From the NCBI RefSeq assembly GCF_011578285.1, contig NZ_CP049916.1, positions 1,488,001 to 1,552,000 on the forward strand: a DNA stretch of 64,000 bases, given 5' to 3'. Under the pieces are notes generated by a model. That model searched no databases and was not told the origin of the DNA. It saw nothing but the letters and a program-made list of their open reading frames with translations. The position numbers were made by a program, and so were the translations under genes. This DNA is from Acinetobacter lanii. GTDB lineage: Bacteria; Pseudomonadota; Gammaproteobacteria; Pseudomonadales; Moraxellaceae. Positions 8,089-16,597 of the stretch are shown here, in pieces (positions within the stretch are counted from its first letter, which is position 1; each line of letters starts with the position of its first letter).

Positions 8089-8823
8089 CTAATAATCCCA
8101 AGTCTTTAACTGTAACTGAGAAAGCGTGGTGTATTCATCAATTTCTAAAATTTGCGCCTGATCTTTACGCCAGTCCCCCAATACAATCCTGATTTTATCA
8201 AACTCGTGATGTATAGCTGGACGGTGGGTATGACCATGAATTAATAGATCGACTCGTTGTAATGCTTGTTCAACGGCTGTTTGATTCACATCCATAATCT
8301 CATAAGATTTAAACTCTTTAGAGTCATGGCTTCTTTTACGAAATCCATTGACCAATTTTTCGCGAAAACTTAAAGGCGTTTTTCTTAAAAAAGCGACAAG
8401 CAGTGGATTACGAATAATTTTTTTAAAGCGTTGATAAGACACATCATCGGTACACAGTGCATCACCATGTTCCATACGAATCTTGAGTGAACCAGTATTT
8501 AATAAAGCAATGTTTAGATAATCCACTTCATTCAATAGCTTGCCATTGAACTTATTTAAGAAAATTTGATGTAAGGCAAAATCACGATTGCCGACTTGAA
8601 AAAAGACCTGATTTCCTGCTTGAGTAAATGTTTTTAAATGCTGAACAATTTCATCCAACCATGGGGCAGAGTAATCATCGCCAATCCATGCATTAAACCA
8701 ATCACCCAAAATGTACAGTCGGGTCTTTTTATCTTGATACTGTGTCAATAAATCTAAAAACCCCCGAACGAGTCGAGGGTGATCAGGTGACAAATGTAAA
8801 TCTGATATAAACAGATGGGTCAC
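8089..8823 (-). CDS. lpxH: UDP-2,3-diacylglucosamine diphosphatase
   Basis: LpxH cleaves UDP-2,3-diacylglucosamine to lipid X and UMP, the fourth step of lipid A synthesis, at the inner face of the cytoplasmic membrane. The 244-residue product has the calcineurin-like metallophosphatase motifs in order: FISDLHLSPDHP (D-x-H), YILGDWFNAWIGDD, FQVGNRDFAL, MEHGDALCTDD and LIHGHTHRPAIH. The pattern GDWFxAWIGDD is specific to LpxH as opposed to LpxI or LpxG. The gene lies downstream of the cyclophilin gene on the same strand, separated from it by a dispersed palindromic repeat. Other lipid A genes (lpxD, lpxA) lie at 48863-51206. Confidence 0.95.
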   Translation of the reverse strand: MTHLFISDLHLSPDHPRLVRGFLDLLTQYQDKKTRLYILGDWFNAWIGDDYSAPWLDEIVQHLKTFTQAGNQVFFQVGNRDFALHQIFLNKFNGKLLNEVDYLNIALLNTGSLKIRMEHGDALCTDDVSYQRFKKIIRNPLLVAFLRKTPLSFREKLVNGFRKRSHDSKEFKSYEIMDVNQTAVEQALQRVDLLIHGHTHRPAIHHEFDKIRIVLGDWRKDQAQILEIDEYTTLSQLQLKTWDY

Positions 8824-8842
8824 TTAGGTTTCCTATTTTTAA

Positions 8843-8938
8843 AATCTCCCTAAATCCCTCTTTGGTAAAGAGGGACTTTCCACTAATTCGAAAGTGGAAA
8901 TTCCTTCCTTTTTTAAAGGGAGGTTAGGAGGGATTCTT
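8843..8938. repeat. Dispersed palindromic repeat, copy 1
   Basis: About 95 bases rich in CCCTC/GAGGG blocks fold into a long imperfect inverted repeat. The outer arms TCTCCCTAAATCCCTCTTTG and AAAGGGAGGTTAGGAGGGATT are complementary, with a smaller hairpin TTTCCACT/AGTGGAAA in the middle. A related element lies at 21588-21690. It fills the gap between the cyclophilin and lpxH genes and touches the cyclophilin stop codon. It has no coding capacity and may act as a terminator or as a mobile miniature repeat. Confidence 0.75.
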
Positions 8939-9446
8939 ATTCAGAAATGATTTTAGCAGATTCGATAACCACGTTTTCTAAAGGAACGTCAGCGTGGTAA
9001 CCACGGTTGCCAGTGCGAACACCTTTAATTTCGTTTACGACTTCCATGCCTTCAGTCACTTTGCCGAAAACTGCATAACCCCAACCTTGTGCTGTTTTAC
9101 CAGAATGGTTAAGGAAAGAGTTGTTGCCAACGTTAATGAAGAATTGAGCAGATGCAGAATGTGGCGCTTGAGTACGAGCCATTGCAATGGTACCCAAATC
9201 ATTGGTTAAACCGTTGTCCGCTTCGTTTTCGATAGAATCACGAGTTGTTTTTTCTTTGAAGTTTTCATCCATGCCACCGCCTTGGATCATGAAACCGTCA
9301 ATAACACGGTGGAAGATAACGCCATCATAAAAACCATCACGAACATATTCTAAGAAGTTAGCCACAGTTTTAGGTGCTTTCTCAGCGTTAAGTTCAAGAA
9401 CAATACGTCCTTTATTGGTGTTTAATTCGACTTGAGGAAAACTCAT
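8937..9446 (-). CDS. ppiB: Peptidyl-prolyl cis-trans isomerase, cyclophilin type
   Basis: Cyclophilins speed isomerisation of Xaa-Pro bonds during protein folding. The 169-residue product has no signal peptide and so is cytoplasmic. It carries the family core: [14 protein letters not shown] with the catalytic Arg, [25 protein letters not shown] and [18 protein letters not shown]. Size and location fit PpiB rather than the periplasmic PpiA. An upstream Shine-Dalgarno-like AGGAGA is present before the ATG. The stop lies at the edge of the palindromic repeat that separates it from lpxH. Confidence 0.95.
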   Translation of the reverse strand: MSFPQVELNTNKGRIVLELNAEKAPKTVANFLEYVRDGFYDGVIFHRVIDGFMIQGGGMDENFKEKTTRDSIENEADNGLTNDLGTIAMARTQAPHSASAQFFINVGNNSFLNHSGKTAQGWGYAVFGKVTEGMEVVNEIKGVRTGNRGYHADVPLENVVIESAKIISE

Positions 9447-9612
9447 TCTATAATCTCCTGATCATGGACAAAAAAGCCATGGGTTTTTGGTTGAGAGAAG
9501 CATAAGCAAACTGTAAACTACAAGGCAAGCAAAAACGTTACTTTCTTTGTTAATAAATAAAGAAAAGCGTTTTAATTATCCTATTTTATCTTATAGAAGT
9601 GATTTATCAACT

Positions 9613-11337
9613 ATGAAGCCGAATGATGTTGTTTCATCCCTGCCCAATACCCCGACAACACAAAACCAATCTGTCGAAGCTGCGCAGCAAGAACAACAGC
9701 CGGGCTTAGATTTTGTGCGTCAAGTGATTACAGAAGATCTCGCATCAGGACGTACTCAACAAGTGGTGACACGTTTCCCACCAGAGCCAAATGGTTATTT
9801 ACATATCGGTCATGTGAAAGCAATCTGCCTCAATTTTGGTATTGCACAAGAATATGAGGGTTTATGTAATCTTCGTTTTGACGATACAAACCCCGATGCT
9901 GAAGAACAAGAATATGTCGATGGTATTGCCAACGATGTGAAATGGTTAGGTTTCAATTGGAATGGTGAAACACGCTATGCATCAAGCTATTTTGACCAAT
10001 TGTACACATGGGCGGTGCAACTGATTAAACAAGGCGATGCTTATGTCGATTTGCAATCACCAGAAGAAATTAAGCTGAATCGTGGTAATTTCATCGAACC
10101 GGGTAAGAATTCACCGCAACGTGATGCCACAGTTGAAGAAAACTTAGCGCGTTTCGAGCAAATGCGCAATGGTGAGTTGGGTGAAGGTCAAGCGGTGCTT
10201 CGTGCCAAAATTGATATGACTTCACCGAATGTGCATATGCGTGACCCGATCATGTACCGTATTTTGCATTCTGAGCATCATCAAACAGGCAACACTTGGA
10301 AAATTTATCCAATGTATGACTATGCACATCCACTGTCAGATGCCATTGAAGGTGTAACGCACTCACTTTGTACACTTGAGTTTGTTGATCACCGTCCATT
10401 CTATGATTGGGTGATTGAGAAAGTCGGTTCTGCTTCTGTACCACGTCAGTACGAATCTAGCCGTTTAAACGTTGACTACACCATTACCTCTAAACGTAAA
10501 TTACGTAAATTGGTTGAAGGTGGTTATGTCCATGGTTGGGATGACCCACGTATGCCTACAGTGGTTGGGATGCGTCGTCGTGGTTTCACGCCAGAAGGTT
10601 TACGTGATTTCTGCAAACGTGTTGGTGTAACTAAAGTTGATGGTAGTATTGTTGATGTGGCAATGCTTGAATTCTGTATCCGTCAGTCTTTAGAAAATAC
10701 GGCTGCTCGTGGTATGGCAGTGCTAAACCCTCTGAAAGTGACGTTAACTAATTTACCAGCGGATATGGACTTGACCCACTCGCGTCATCCGAACGTAGAC
10801 ATGGGTGAGCGTATTATTCCACTCACACAAGAAATCTTTATTGATCGTAAAGACTTCGAAGAAATTGCACCAAAAGGCTTTAAACGTTTAATTCATGGTG
10901 GTGAAGTACGTCTTCGTCATGCTTACGTCATTAAATGCGATGAAGTGATTAAAGATACCAATGGTGAAGTGATTGAATTGAAATGTTCAATCGACCCTGA
11001 AACTTTAGGTAAAAACCCTGAAGGTCGTAAAGTGAAAGGCGTGATTCATTGGGTCTCCTCAAGCAAAGGCGTTAAAGCTGAAGTTCGTGTTTATGATCGT
11101 CTGTTTAATGAAGCTGCGCCAGATGCGGATGATGATTTCTTACAGCACTTGAATCCTGAATCTTTAAAAGTGGTTCAAGCAATTGTTGAGCCTGCATTGG
11201 CTCAAGCGAAAGCCGAAGATCGTTTCCAATTTGAACGTGAAGGTTACTTTGTTGCAGATCAACATGATCATACGAGCGATAAGCCTGTGTTTAACCGTAT
11301 CTTAGATTTGAAAGATAGCTTTAAGCCAGCAAAATAA
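9613..11337 (+). CDS. glnS: Glutaminyl-tRNA synthetase
   Basis: GlnRS charges tRNA-Gln with glutamine. The class I signature HIGH appears as [10 protein letters not shown] and the KMSKS loop as [10 protein letters not shown]. Between them lie [44 protein letters not shown] and the [18 protein letters not shown] stretch characteristic of GlnRS and non-discriminating relatives. A two-part beta-barrel anticodon-binding region follows. The open frame begins at a TTG at 9547, but the ATG at 9613 gives 574 residues and the usual N-terminus, so it is preferred. The about 30 residues before the catalytic fold are Gln- and Pro-rich and lack similarity I can place. A strong terminator follows. Confidence 0.96.
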   Translation: MKPNDVVSSLPNTPTTQNQSVEAAQQEQQPGLDFVRQVITEDLASGRTQQVVTRFPPEPNGYLHIGHVKAICLNFGIAQEYEGLCNLRFDDTNPDAEEQEYVDGIANDVKWLGFNWNGETRYASSYFDQLYTWAVQLIKQGDAYVDLQSPEEIKLNRGNFIEPGKNSPQRDATVEENLARFEQMRNGELGEGQAVLRAKIDMTSPNVHMRDPIMYRILHSEHHQTGNTWKIYPMYDYAHPLSDAIEGVTHSLCTLEFVDHRPFYDWVIEKVGSASVPRQYESSRLNVDYTITSKRKLRKLVEGGYVHGWDDPRMPTVVGMRRRGFTPEGLRDFCKRVGVTKVDGSIVDVAMLEFCIRQSLENTAARGMAVLNPLKVTLTNLPADMDLTHSRHPNVDMGERIIPLTQEIFIDRKDFEEIAPKGFKRLIHGGEVRLRHAYVIKCDEVIKDTNGEVIELKCSIDPETLGKNPEGRKVKGVIHWVSSSKGVKAEVRVYDRLFNEAAPDADDDFLQHLNPESLKVVQAIVEPALAQAKAEDRFQFEREGYFVADQHDHTSDKPVFNRILDLKDSFKPAK

Positions 11338-11355
11338 GGTTTAAACGTCTATTTA

Positions 11356-11388
11356 TAAAAAGCTCAACTTCGGTTGGGCTTTTTTTAT
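11356..11388 (+). terminator. Intrinsic terminator of glnS
   Basis: The stem AGCTCAAC/GTTGGGCT, with a TTCG tetraloop, is followed by seven T. Confidence 0.92.
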
Positions 11389-11615
11389 TGCATTTGTTTT
11401 ATAGAGTATTGGTCTATGTTCAGGTGAATGATGTTCAATCCTCAAAAAGACATTGAAAATTTGCCGAATCGATACGCTGAATGCAAATCAATAGAGGAAA
11501 TTTCATTTGAAATAAATGTGTTGTTTTTAAGTTTTCGAAAGTATAAAACTGATAAATTAGAGTAACTTAACTGAGCTTTAAGTATTTTTAAATCTTTATA
11601 AAACAATAATTTATA

Positions 11616-11644
11616 TTGACAAGGTGAAATAAAAACCGCATATT
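11616..11644 (+). promoter_or_regulatory. Candidate sigma-70 promoter
   Basis: A consensus -35 box TTGACA (11616-11621) and a -10 like CATATT (11639-11644, four of six matches) are 17 bases apart. No gene follows on this strand, but a terminator lies 65-70 bases downstream. Confidence 0.5.
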
Positions 11645-11649
11645 AATCA

Positions 11650-11716
11650 TGAACCGAAAGGTTTAATTTGAAACTATGTTTTCCTCGAAGCCCTACTTAA
11701 TGTGGGGATTTTTTTT
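11650..11716 (+). ncRNA. Candidate small RNA of about 65 nt
   Basis: Starting about six bases after the -10 box, the transcript would fold into AACC-GAAA-GGTT, a stem with a GNRA tetraloop (11652-11663). It would continue through a single-stranded AU-rich stretch and end in the stem CCCTAC/GTGGGG (11691-11707) followed by eight T. No ribosome binding site plus ORF is seen. Its 3' end overlaps, antisense, the last codons of the LRAT-domain gene. The family is not one I recognise, and the call is an inference from promoter, structure and terminator alone. Confidence 0.4.
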
Positions 11717-12254
11717 GCCCGATTTTTTGTCTTTGTTCACGTAGTGCAATATACACCGGCGTATTTAACTTCTTACGATCATTCAATTTCTTTTTAATAT
11801 ACAGCACCAGAGCAAATGACGTGGTCGCAAGGGTGAGAAATAAACTATTTAAATAACTCATAATTGAGCTGACATAGCCGATGGTGGTCAATCGATTCAT
11901 CATTTTGATCACTTGTGGACTGTCTTCAACCCCCGTGATTGCCCAACTGCATAAATGTTCACAGTTATTGATAATCAAATGATAGTTATTTTCATGCATC
12001 CTTGAACGCATACGTTTCACCACATGACGTCCGAGATATTTGGGATTGTCATACTCACGTACGAATATTTTTTTCCCGCGTGCGAATTGATCAATCGAGG
12101 TGATTTCAATGGGGTGCTTTTTAAACAGGTGCGCAAAACCAGAGTAGTGGATGACACGACCTTTACCCGCATAAATTCCATGATGGCTATAACCAAAATG
12201 ATTCACAATCAGGTGGCTGCCCAATTGAAAATTTTTGGTACGTTTGGCTTGCAT
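11697..12254 (-). CDS. LRAT-domain (NlpC/P60-like) protein with C-terminal membrane segment
   Basis: The core shows the lecithin:retinol acyltransferase pattern: GSHLIVNHFGYSHHGIYAG with the first catalytic His, VIHYSGFAHLF, and the Cys motif IINNCEHLCSWAITG. Such bacterial domains are thiol acyltransferases or hydrolases of uncertain substrate. After the domain comes a hydrophobic segment of about 20 residues (LNSLFLTLATTSFALVLYI) and a basic tail, which suggests attachment to the inner membrane with the enzyme in the cytoplasm. The frame opens at 12362, but the ATG at 12254 has a GGAAAT ribosome binding site about eight bases upstream and begins MQAKRTKNFQLG directly before the domain, giving about 185 residues. 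No operon partner is seen. Confidence 0.8.
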   Translation of the reverse strand: MQAKRTKNFQLGSHLIVNHFGYSHHGIYAGKGRVIHYSGFAHLFKKHPIEITSIDQFARGKKIFVREYDNPKYLGRHVVKRMRSRMHENNYHLIINNCEHLCSWAITGVEDSPQVIKMMNRLTTIGYVSSIMSYLNSLFLTLATTSFALVLYIKKKLNDRKKLNTPVYIALREQRQKIGQKKSPH

Positions 12255-12465
12255 ATGTTGATTTCCAATAAATAACAACTGCATCGTTTTATTGAAATTT
12301 AAAGCAGAATTATACCGAAAAAAAACATAAAGAAGCATTGCAACACTGATCATTTTTAACAATCAATCAGCGCCACATTGCAGAAGTTTTATGTAAGTTG
12401 CAGGATTTAAAAATCTTGCGATAAGGATCAGGTGGTTAACAAGAATCTAAACGTTTAGATAGGGA

Positions 12466-12711
12466 TTACTTGATCATCCCAAATACCGAGGACTGGGCAT
12501 TACAAGTTTCAATGGCATCCTGTTTAGGCATGGCTTTGATTTGCTCTTCAAATTGCTTTTTCTGTGCTTGAATAGAATCTTCAGGAATACCGCTTTCTTT
12601 GGCGAGCTTTTCAACCTGATCCCAAGATTTCTCACACTCATCGGGTATACCACTACATGCAGTCAAAATGAAACAGCTCAAAATGAGTGGGCTTAAATAG
12701 ATTGTTTTCAT
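12466..12711 (-). CDS. Small lipoprotein (DUF5339-like)
   Basis: The 81-residue product has a lipoprotein signal: Lys at position 3, a hydrophobic core and the lipobox LTAC, with the modified Cys at about residue 19. The mature part of about 60 residues is helical, with a Cys near its start (DECEKSWDQVEKL) and another near its end (IETCNAQSS) that could form a disulphide in the periplasm. The pattern resembles DUF5339 small lipoproteins, but I am not sure. It stands alone between the LRAT gene and a short hypothetical gene. Residue 2 after the Cys is Gly, not Asp, so outer-membrane sorting is likely. Confidence 0.75.
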   Translation of the reverse strand: MKTIYLSPLILSCFILTACSGIPDECEKSWDQVEKLAKESGIPEDSIQAQKKQFEEQIKAMPKQDAIETCNAQSSVFGMIK

Positions 12712-12867
12712 GGTTATTCCTTTATTGTCATTATGATGAATGATTGAGTGTTTATTTTAATTAGTCATAACATTATTAGAATGGAAAGGAAAGAGATCTG
12801 CCGATGATTGGAGGGCATAGGTACTACTAACCGATATGACAGAAAATAGCTTATAAAAATCAGTATA

Positions 12868-12910
12868 TAAAAAATCACTGCTAGACGATTGCGTAGCAGT
12901 GACTTTTTTC
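12868..12910. terminator. Terminator (probably bidirectional) after the 12914 gene
   Basis: The perfect 9-bp stem TCACTGCTA/TAGCAGTGA (12875-12883 and 12894-12902) has T-runs on either strand. It starts a few bases beyond the stop of the short hypothetical gene. Confidence 0.82.
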
Positions 12911-12913
12911 GAA

Positions 12914-13147
12914 TTATTGAATCGTAATTTTTGGCTGTAAAAGCGCAGTTAAATCTTTACGACTGTAGCCTCGTGACATTAGCACTTTTTTAATGCCGAG
13001 AATCACATCCTCATCCGTAGCTTTCTGCAGCGCAGCGATGAGCTGTTCATTGGTCTTACAAGCGCAATCATTTTCAACCCAAGCAATTTGGTTTTTATGC
13101 TCGTTTTGTTGAGGATCGCCCGAAAACAGTTTTTGCCAAAATGTCAT
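12914..13147 (-). CDS. Hypothetical protein, 77 residues
   Basis: I cannot assign a family. The small soluble product begins MTFWQKLFSGD, has a Cys pair in NDCACKTNEQLIAAL, then two predicted helices (TDEDVILGIKKVLMSRGYS and KDLTALLQP). The CxC could bind metal or form part of a redox site, but this is a guess. A terminator follows immediately, which supports it being an expressed single-gene unit. Composition is like the neighbours. Confidence 0.65.
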   Translation of the reverse strand: MTFWQKLFSGDPQQNEHKNQIAWVENDCACKTNEQLIAALQKATDEDVILGIKKVLMSRGYSRKDLTALLQPKITIQ

Positions 13148-13342
13148 ATAGACTTCATTTACAACCTAACATAGAGCGAAATATAACCAATACAAAATTA
13201 AATACAAGCACCATAATGTGATTGAATTCGCAATTTTGAAATCAATATTTCGATAATAACATGCTGATTTAACGTTTTTATGACAGTTAAAATTCTTGCA
13301 TTTTTATAACTATATGATTGATCAAAACAAAATATTCACTCA

Positions 13343-13374
13343 CAAAAAAAGAGTCACATGAAAGTGACCCTTTT
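13343..13374 (-). terminator. Intrinsic terminator of trmA
   Basis: On the minus strand the stem AGGGTCAC/GTGACTCT runs into seven T, about 20 bases after the trmA stop. Confidence 0.82.
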
Positions 13375-13391
13375 GATTGGAAATAAATTGT

Positions 13392-14477
13392 TTAAATTTT
13401 TTCCAAAAGAACACCTGACTCTACATGGTGGGTGTATGGGAATTGATCAAACATGGCAAACTTCTGAATTTTATGGGTTTGACTCAGTGTTTTTAGGTTG
13501 TCATGTAAGGTATCTGGATTACATGAGATATAGATAATTCGCTTAAAACCTTGCAGTAATTTTAAAGTATCATCATCAATACCGGCACGAGGTGGATCCA
13601 CAAACACCGTTTCAAAGTCGTAACTTTGAATGTTAATTTCGGCTTCTTGTAAACGTCTAAATTCACGTTCAGCATTGTACGCTTGAGTAAATTCTTCAGC
13701 CGATAAACGTGCCACTTGAATATTATCAATCTGGTTTTGTTCGATGTTCCATTGCGCTGCATAGACTGATGATTTTGCCAATTCAGTCGCAAGTACACGA
13801 TTAAACTTTAGAGATAAGGGCAGGGTAAAGTTACCGTTACCACAGTACAGTTCAAGCAAATCTTTTTCAGACTTTTCTACACTTGAACATGCCCATTCCA
13901 ACATTTTTTGGCAGACTTGGGCATTGGGCTGAGTAAAGCTACTTTCAATCTGTTTATACTTAAACGTGCGATCAAACACTTGCAATTCTTCAACCACAAA
14001 TTCATCGCTAAGCACGACTTTTTGACCACGGCTGCGCCCAATGATTTTAATATTCAGCTGATCCGCCAATGGTTTTGCTTCTGCTTCCCATGCTTCGTTC
14101 AATGCTGAACGATAGATCATAGAAACCAACATTTCGCCTTTCAAGGTACTGAGAAAATGCACTTCAAATAGACGTTTTGAAAGGACTTCACTTTGTTTTA
14201 AAAGATTCAGTAAAACAGGCATCAAATCATTAATGCTTTTGTCTGCGATCGGGAATTCATCTATACGGACAACTTTCTTATTTTCACCTGCTTCGTTACG
14301 CTCGAACATAGCATAAAACATGTCATCTTCAGTGTGCCAAATACGGAATTCAGCACGCATACGGAAGTTTTGCTCAGGGGAAGCAAATACTTCAAGTTCA
14401 GGTGGGTGATATTCAGCAAATTGCGAACGAATACGCTCGATTTTAGCGTCGAGCTGTTGTTGGTAAGATGAAGTCAT
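13392..14477 (-). CDS. trmA: tRNA (uracil-5-)-methyltransferase
   Basis: TrmA makes ribothymidine at position 54 of tRNA from S-adenosylmethionine and also acts on tmRNA. The 361-residue protein lacks a TRAM domain, as expected for TrmA as opposed to RlmD. It shows [16 protein letters not shown] for cofactor binding, [11 protein letters not shown] and the nucleophilic Cys in [11 protein letters not shown], and ends with [19 protein letters not shown], where the His-Glu pair is the general base region. It is followed by its own terminator and preceded by a LysR gene on the same strand about 90 bases upstream. Confidence 0.95.
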   Translation of the reverse strand: MTSSYQQQLDAKIERIRSQFAEYHPPELEVFASPEQNFRMRAEFRIWHTEDDMFYAMFERNEAGENKKVVRIDEFPIADKSINDLMPVLLNLLKQSEVLSKRLFEVHFLSTLKGEMLVSMIYRSALNEAWEAEAKPLADQLNIKIIGRSRGQKVVLSDEFVVEELQVFDRTFKYKQIESSFTQPNAQVCQKMLEWACSSVEKSEKDLLELYCGNGNFTLPLSLKFNRVLATELAKSSVYAAQWNIEQNQIDNIQVARLSAEEFTQAYNAEREFRRLQEAEINIQSYDFETVFVDPPRAGIDDDTLKLLQGFKRIIYISCNPDTLHDNLKTLSQTHKIQKFAMFDQFPYTHHVESGVLLEKI

Positions 14478-14566
14478 AAAAATCGAAAACTAACACAGAG
14501 CAGAGGCGATGGTAACAAAGATTAGCCAATTTTTCTGCATAATCTTTGCCAGAATCGTATGATCGA

Positions 14567-15466
14567 TTATCTTTTGGTGAGATGTTCAACCAAATAGTCG
14601 ATAAAAACCCGTACCGCTGGCAATAAGCCACGACGTGAAGGATAAACCGCATGGAAGATCCCATGTGGCGCTTTCCATTCAGGCAGGACGCGAACCAATT
14701 GACCTGCATCGACATAATCTTGCACGATGCTGTCGGGTAGCAAAGCAATGCCTGAGTTTTGACTGGCCAAATTGGCAAGCATCATCAAATCTGAACCCAT
14801 TAAAACAGGATTGACTTTGACTTTGGTAATGTTGTTGTCTTGATCGTGCAACACCATTTGCTGGTCGGTCAGTTCATCGACCATACTCAGAATACGGTGC
14901 TGACTCAGTTCCTCTGGGCTTTTCAGCATGCCAAATTCATTTAAATAGGCTTGGCTTGCAAACAGATGTTGTTCGATATTTTCAAACTTACGAATCACTA
15001 GACTTGGATCATCATCTAAACTTGAGCGTACCCGTAAAGCAATATCTATACCTTCGTTAACAATGTCGACACGGCGATTACTGACGATCAGTTGCACTTT
15101 AATTTCAGGATATTGTTTTAAAAACGCAGGCAATAATTTGGTCATTTCACTTTGTGCAATAGACACAGGTAGACTGACTTTAATTAATCCCCGTGGTTGT
15201 TCACTCAAATGATCGACCAAGTCATGTGCCGATTGTGCAGCATTCATCATCACTTGGGCGTGCCGATAGATATTCATACCAATATCGGTGACCGCAAAGT
15301 GACGTGAACTACGCTGAATCAGTCGAACCCCTAAGTTTTCTTCCAGATTATAGACGCGGCGACTCAATTTGGACTTGGGAATGTCGGTGGCGCGTTCTGC
15401 GGCACTAAATCCGCCATGTTCAACCACAAGCGCATAACAATAAAAGTCATCTAAATCCGAAAGCAT
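14567..15466 (-). CDS. LysR-family transcriptional regulator
   Basis: The 299-residue protein has the standard LysR layout: an N-terminal winged helix (residues about 3-62, FYCYALVVEHGGFSAAERA, then PKSKLSRRVYNLEENLGVRL), a linker helix, and a two-lobed effector-binding domain from about residue 90. The effector and target are unknown. LysR regulators often act on a divergent neighbour, but the divergent direction here meets the end of an HD-domain gene on the same strand, so no target is obvious. A perfect dyad TGCAACAA/TTGTTGCA lies 17-52 bases upstream of the start and may be the autoregulatory site. Confidence 0.92.
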   Translation of the reverse strand: MLSDLDDFYCYALVVEHGGFSAAERATDIPKSKLSRRVYNLEENLGVRLIQRSSRHFAVTDIGMNIYRHAQVMMNAAQSAHDLVDHLSEQPRGLIKVSLPVSIAQSEMTKLLPAFLKQYPEIKVQLIVSNRRVDIVNEGIDIALRVRSSLDDDPSLVIRKFENIEQHLFASQAYLNEFGMLKSPEELSQHRILSMVDELTDQQMVLHDQDNNITKVKVNPVLMGSDLMMLANLASQNSGIALLPDSIVQDYVDAGQLVRVLPEWKAPHGIFHAVYPSRRGLLPAVRVFIDYLVEHLTKR

Positions 15467-15482
15467 AAGGTCATTCCATTAT

Positions 15483-15518
15483 TGCAACAATTTAAGCATT
15501 AAAAGAAATGTTGTTGCA
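15483..15518. promoter_or_regulatory. Dyad upstream of the LysR gene
   Basis: The perfect 8-bp inverted repeat TGCAACAA ... TTGTTGCA (15483-15490 and 15511-15518) with a 20-base spacer lies just upstream of the lysR start. It is a candidate autoregulatory operator. The spacing is wider than the usual T-N11-A LysR box. Confidence 0.4.
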
Positions 15519-15594
15519 TTTGGTCAATGAAATTCTTGTAATTTTTATTCAAAAACAACGGATTCATTGATGAGAATAAGAATTGAAGCTAAGA

Positions 15595-16017
15595 TCAACA
15601 AGACACTAAAATCTGATGGACTTGTTTATATTCTTCTAAGCGCAGCAGATCTCGAGTGGTCGGTTGAGGAATACGACTGATATCCATATTGTCAGCCAAA
15701 TCCGCTAATTTTACGACACGTGCGATGGGATTTTTCACTGTTCGATACGCCGCTTCTATACGGGTTTCATGGGGTCTCTTGGTCATTGCATCGATGGCAT
15801 CAATGACTTCTTGAGAAAAGCCCAAGGAAATTAAATCGACTATGGTGGTGTCAGTGTCCTCCAAAATATCATGTAAAACCGCCACTATTTGCTGTTCCGG
15901 AGTTTTGACTTTAAACATCAAACGCAGTGGATGGAAAATATAAGCTTGACCGGCTTTATCGACTTGACCCATATGTTTTTTTGCTGCCAATGCAATGGCT
16001 TTTTCAATCGTAGACAT
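15595..16017 (-). CDS. HD-domain protein, SpoT/Mesh1-like phosphohydrolase
   Basis: The 140-residue protein is a stand-alone HD domain resembling the (p)ppGpp hydrolase part of SpoT and the small alarmone hydrolase Mesh1. It shows His29 in FHPLRL, the His49-Asp50 pair with Glu53-Asp54 in AVLHDILEDTD, and Asp in VVKLADLADNMD. Those residues bind Mn2+ and the nucleotide in the family. No synthetase domain is present. The true substrate cannot be told from sequence; alarmone or other nucleotide hydrolysis is the best guess. The gene is alone, 130 bases upstream of the LysR gene on the same strand. Confidence 0.82.
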   Translation of the reverse strand: MSTIEKAIALAAKKHMGQVDKAGQAYIFHPLRLMFKVKTPEQQIVAVLHDILEDTDTTIVDLISLGFSQEVIDAIDAMTKRPHETRIEAAYRTVKNPIARVVKLADLADNMDISRIPQPTTRDLLRLEEYKQVHQILVSC

Positions 16018-16183
16018 AACTTCCTTGACTTATGTACTTAAAATAATCGTTCTTTTATCTATATCTAGCGACATTATCTGATTGAATGTCAGCGAGTTAA
16101 TGCTCAAGGTCTATTCAAAAACTTTCAATTTAAAAATTATGCATAGACCGTTAAACTATATTTTTTATTCTGTTCCAAAGATT

Positions 16184-16540
16184 ATGGCTTTTCAACTCAT
16201 CGAACTCGAAACTGTTTTACATGATCAAAATAATCCTCAACAGCATCATGTGCAAAATATCCAGTGTCCTTTTTGCCACCACGCTGTAATTGATTGGTCT
16301 GAAGAACAGTATGTTCAACCTTGTGCACATACCTTGTTTATTGCGATGGATTTAGGCTTTGAATATATTTCAGATGAGTTTGAAAGCACCATGCAACGCA
16401 CGGTCGATGACATTCATGCAGATGATGAAAACTCTAATGTCTTTAATGAAATTTCCAAATCAAGTTATCCTGAATTTAGTGTGTATAAATCAGATTTAGG
16501 GGTGGAAGGCATGTATCGTTATTTGGGTTTTGCCAACTAA
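16184..16540 (+). CDS. Hypothetical protein with a zinc-ribbon-like motif
   Basis: Taking the ATG at 16184 the product has 118 residues. The frame opens earlier at a TTG at 16082, but that extension reads like untranslated sequence. The protein begins MAFQLIELETVLHD, then has CPFCHHAV and, about 20 residues on, CAHT, a Cys2-Cys/His pattern that may bind zinc. The rest is acidic (DDIHADDENSNVFNEI) and ends with GVEGMYRYLGFAN. I do not recognise a named family. It converges on the potassium transporter genes through a shared terminator. Confidence 0.7.
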   Translation: MAFQLIELETVLHDQNNPQQHHVQNIQCPFCHHAVIDWSEEQYVQPCAHTLFIAMDLGFEYISDEFESTMQRTVDDIHADDENSNVFNEISKSSYPEFSVYKSDLGVEGMYRYLGFAN

Positions 16541-16558
16541 AACTCTTATTTTAAAACT

Positions 16559-16597
16559 GAAAAAGGATTCAGCTCATGTGAGATGAATCCTTTTTAT
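16559..16597. terminator. Bidirectional terminator
   Basis: The stem AAAAGGATTCA/TGAATCCTTTT has T-runs on both strands and lies between the convergent 16184 gene and ktrB. Confidence 0.85.

Noticed and set aside
14443..14778. Open frame overlapping trmA start and the LysR gene on the minus strand
   Set aside because: It overlaps the well-supported LysR C-terminus in another frame, and its sequence has no domain pattern.
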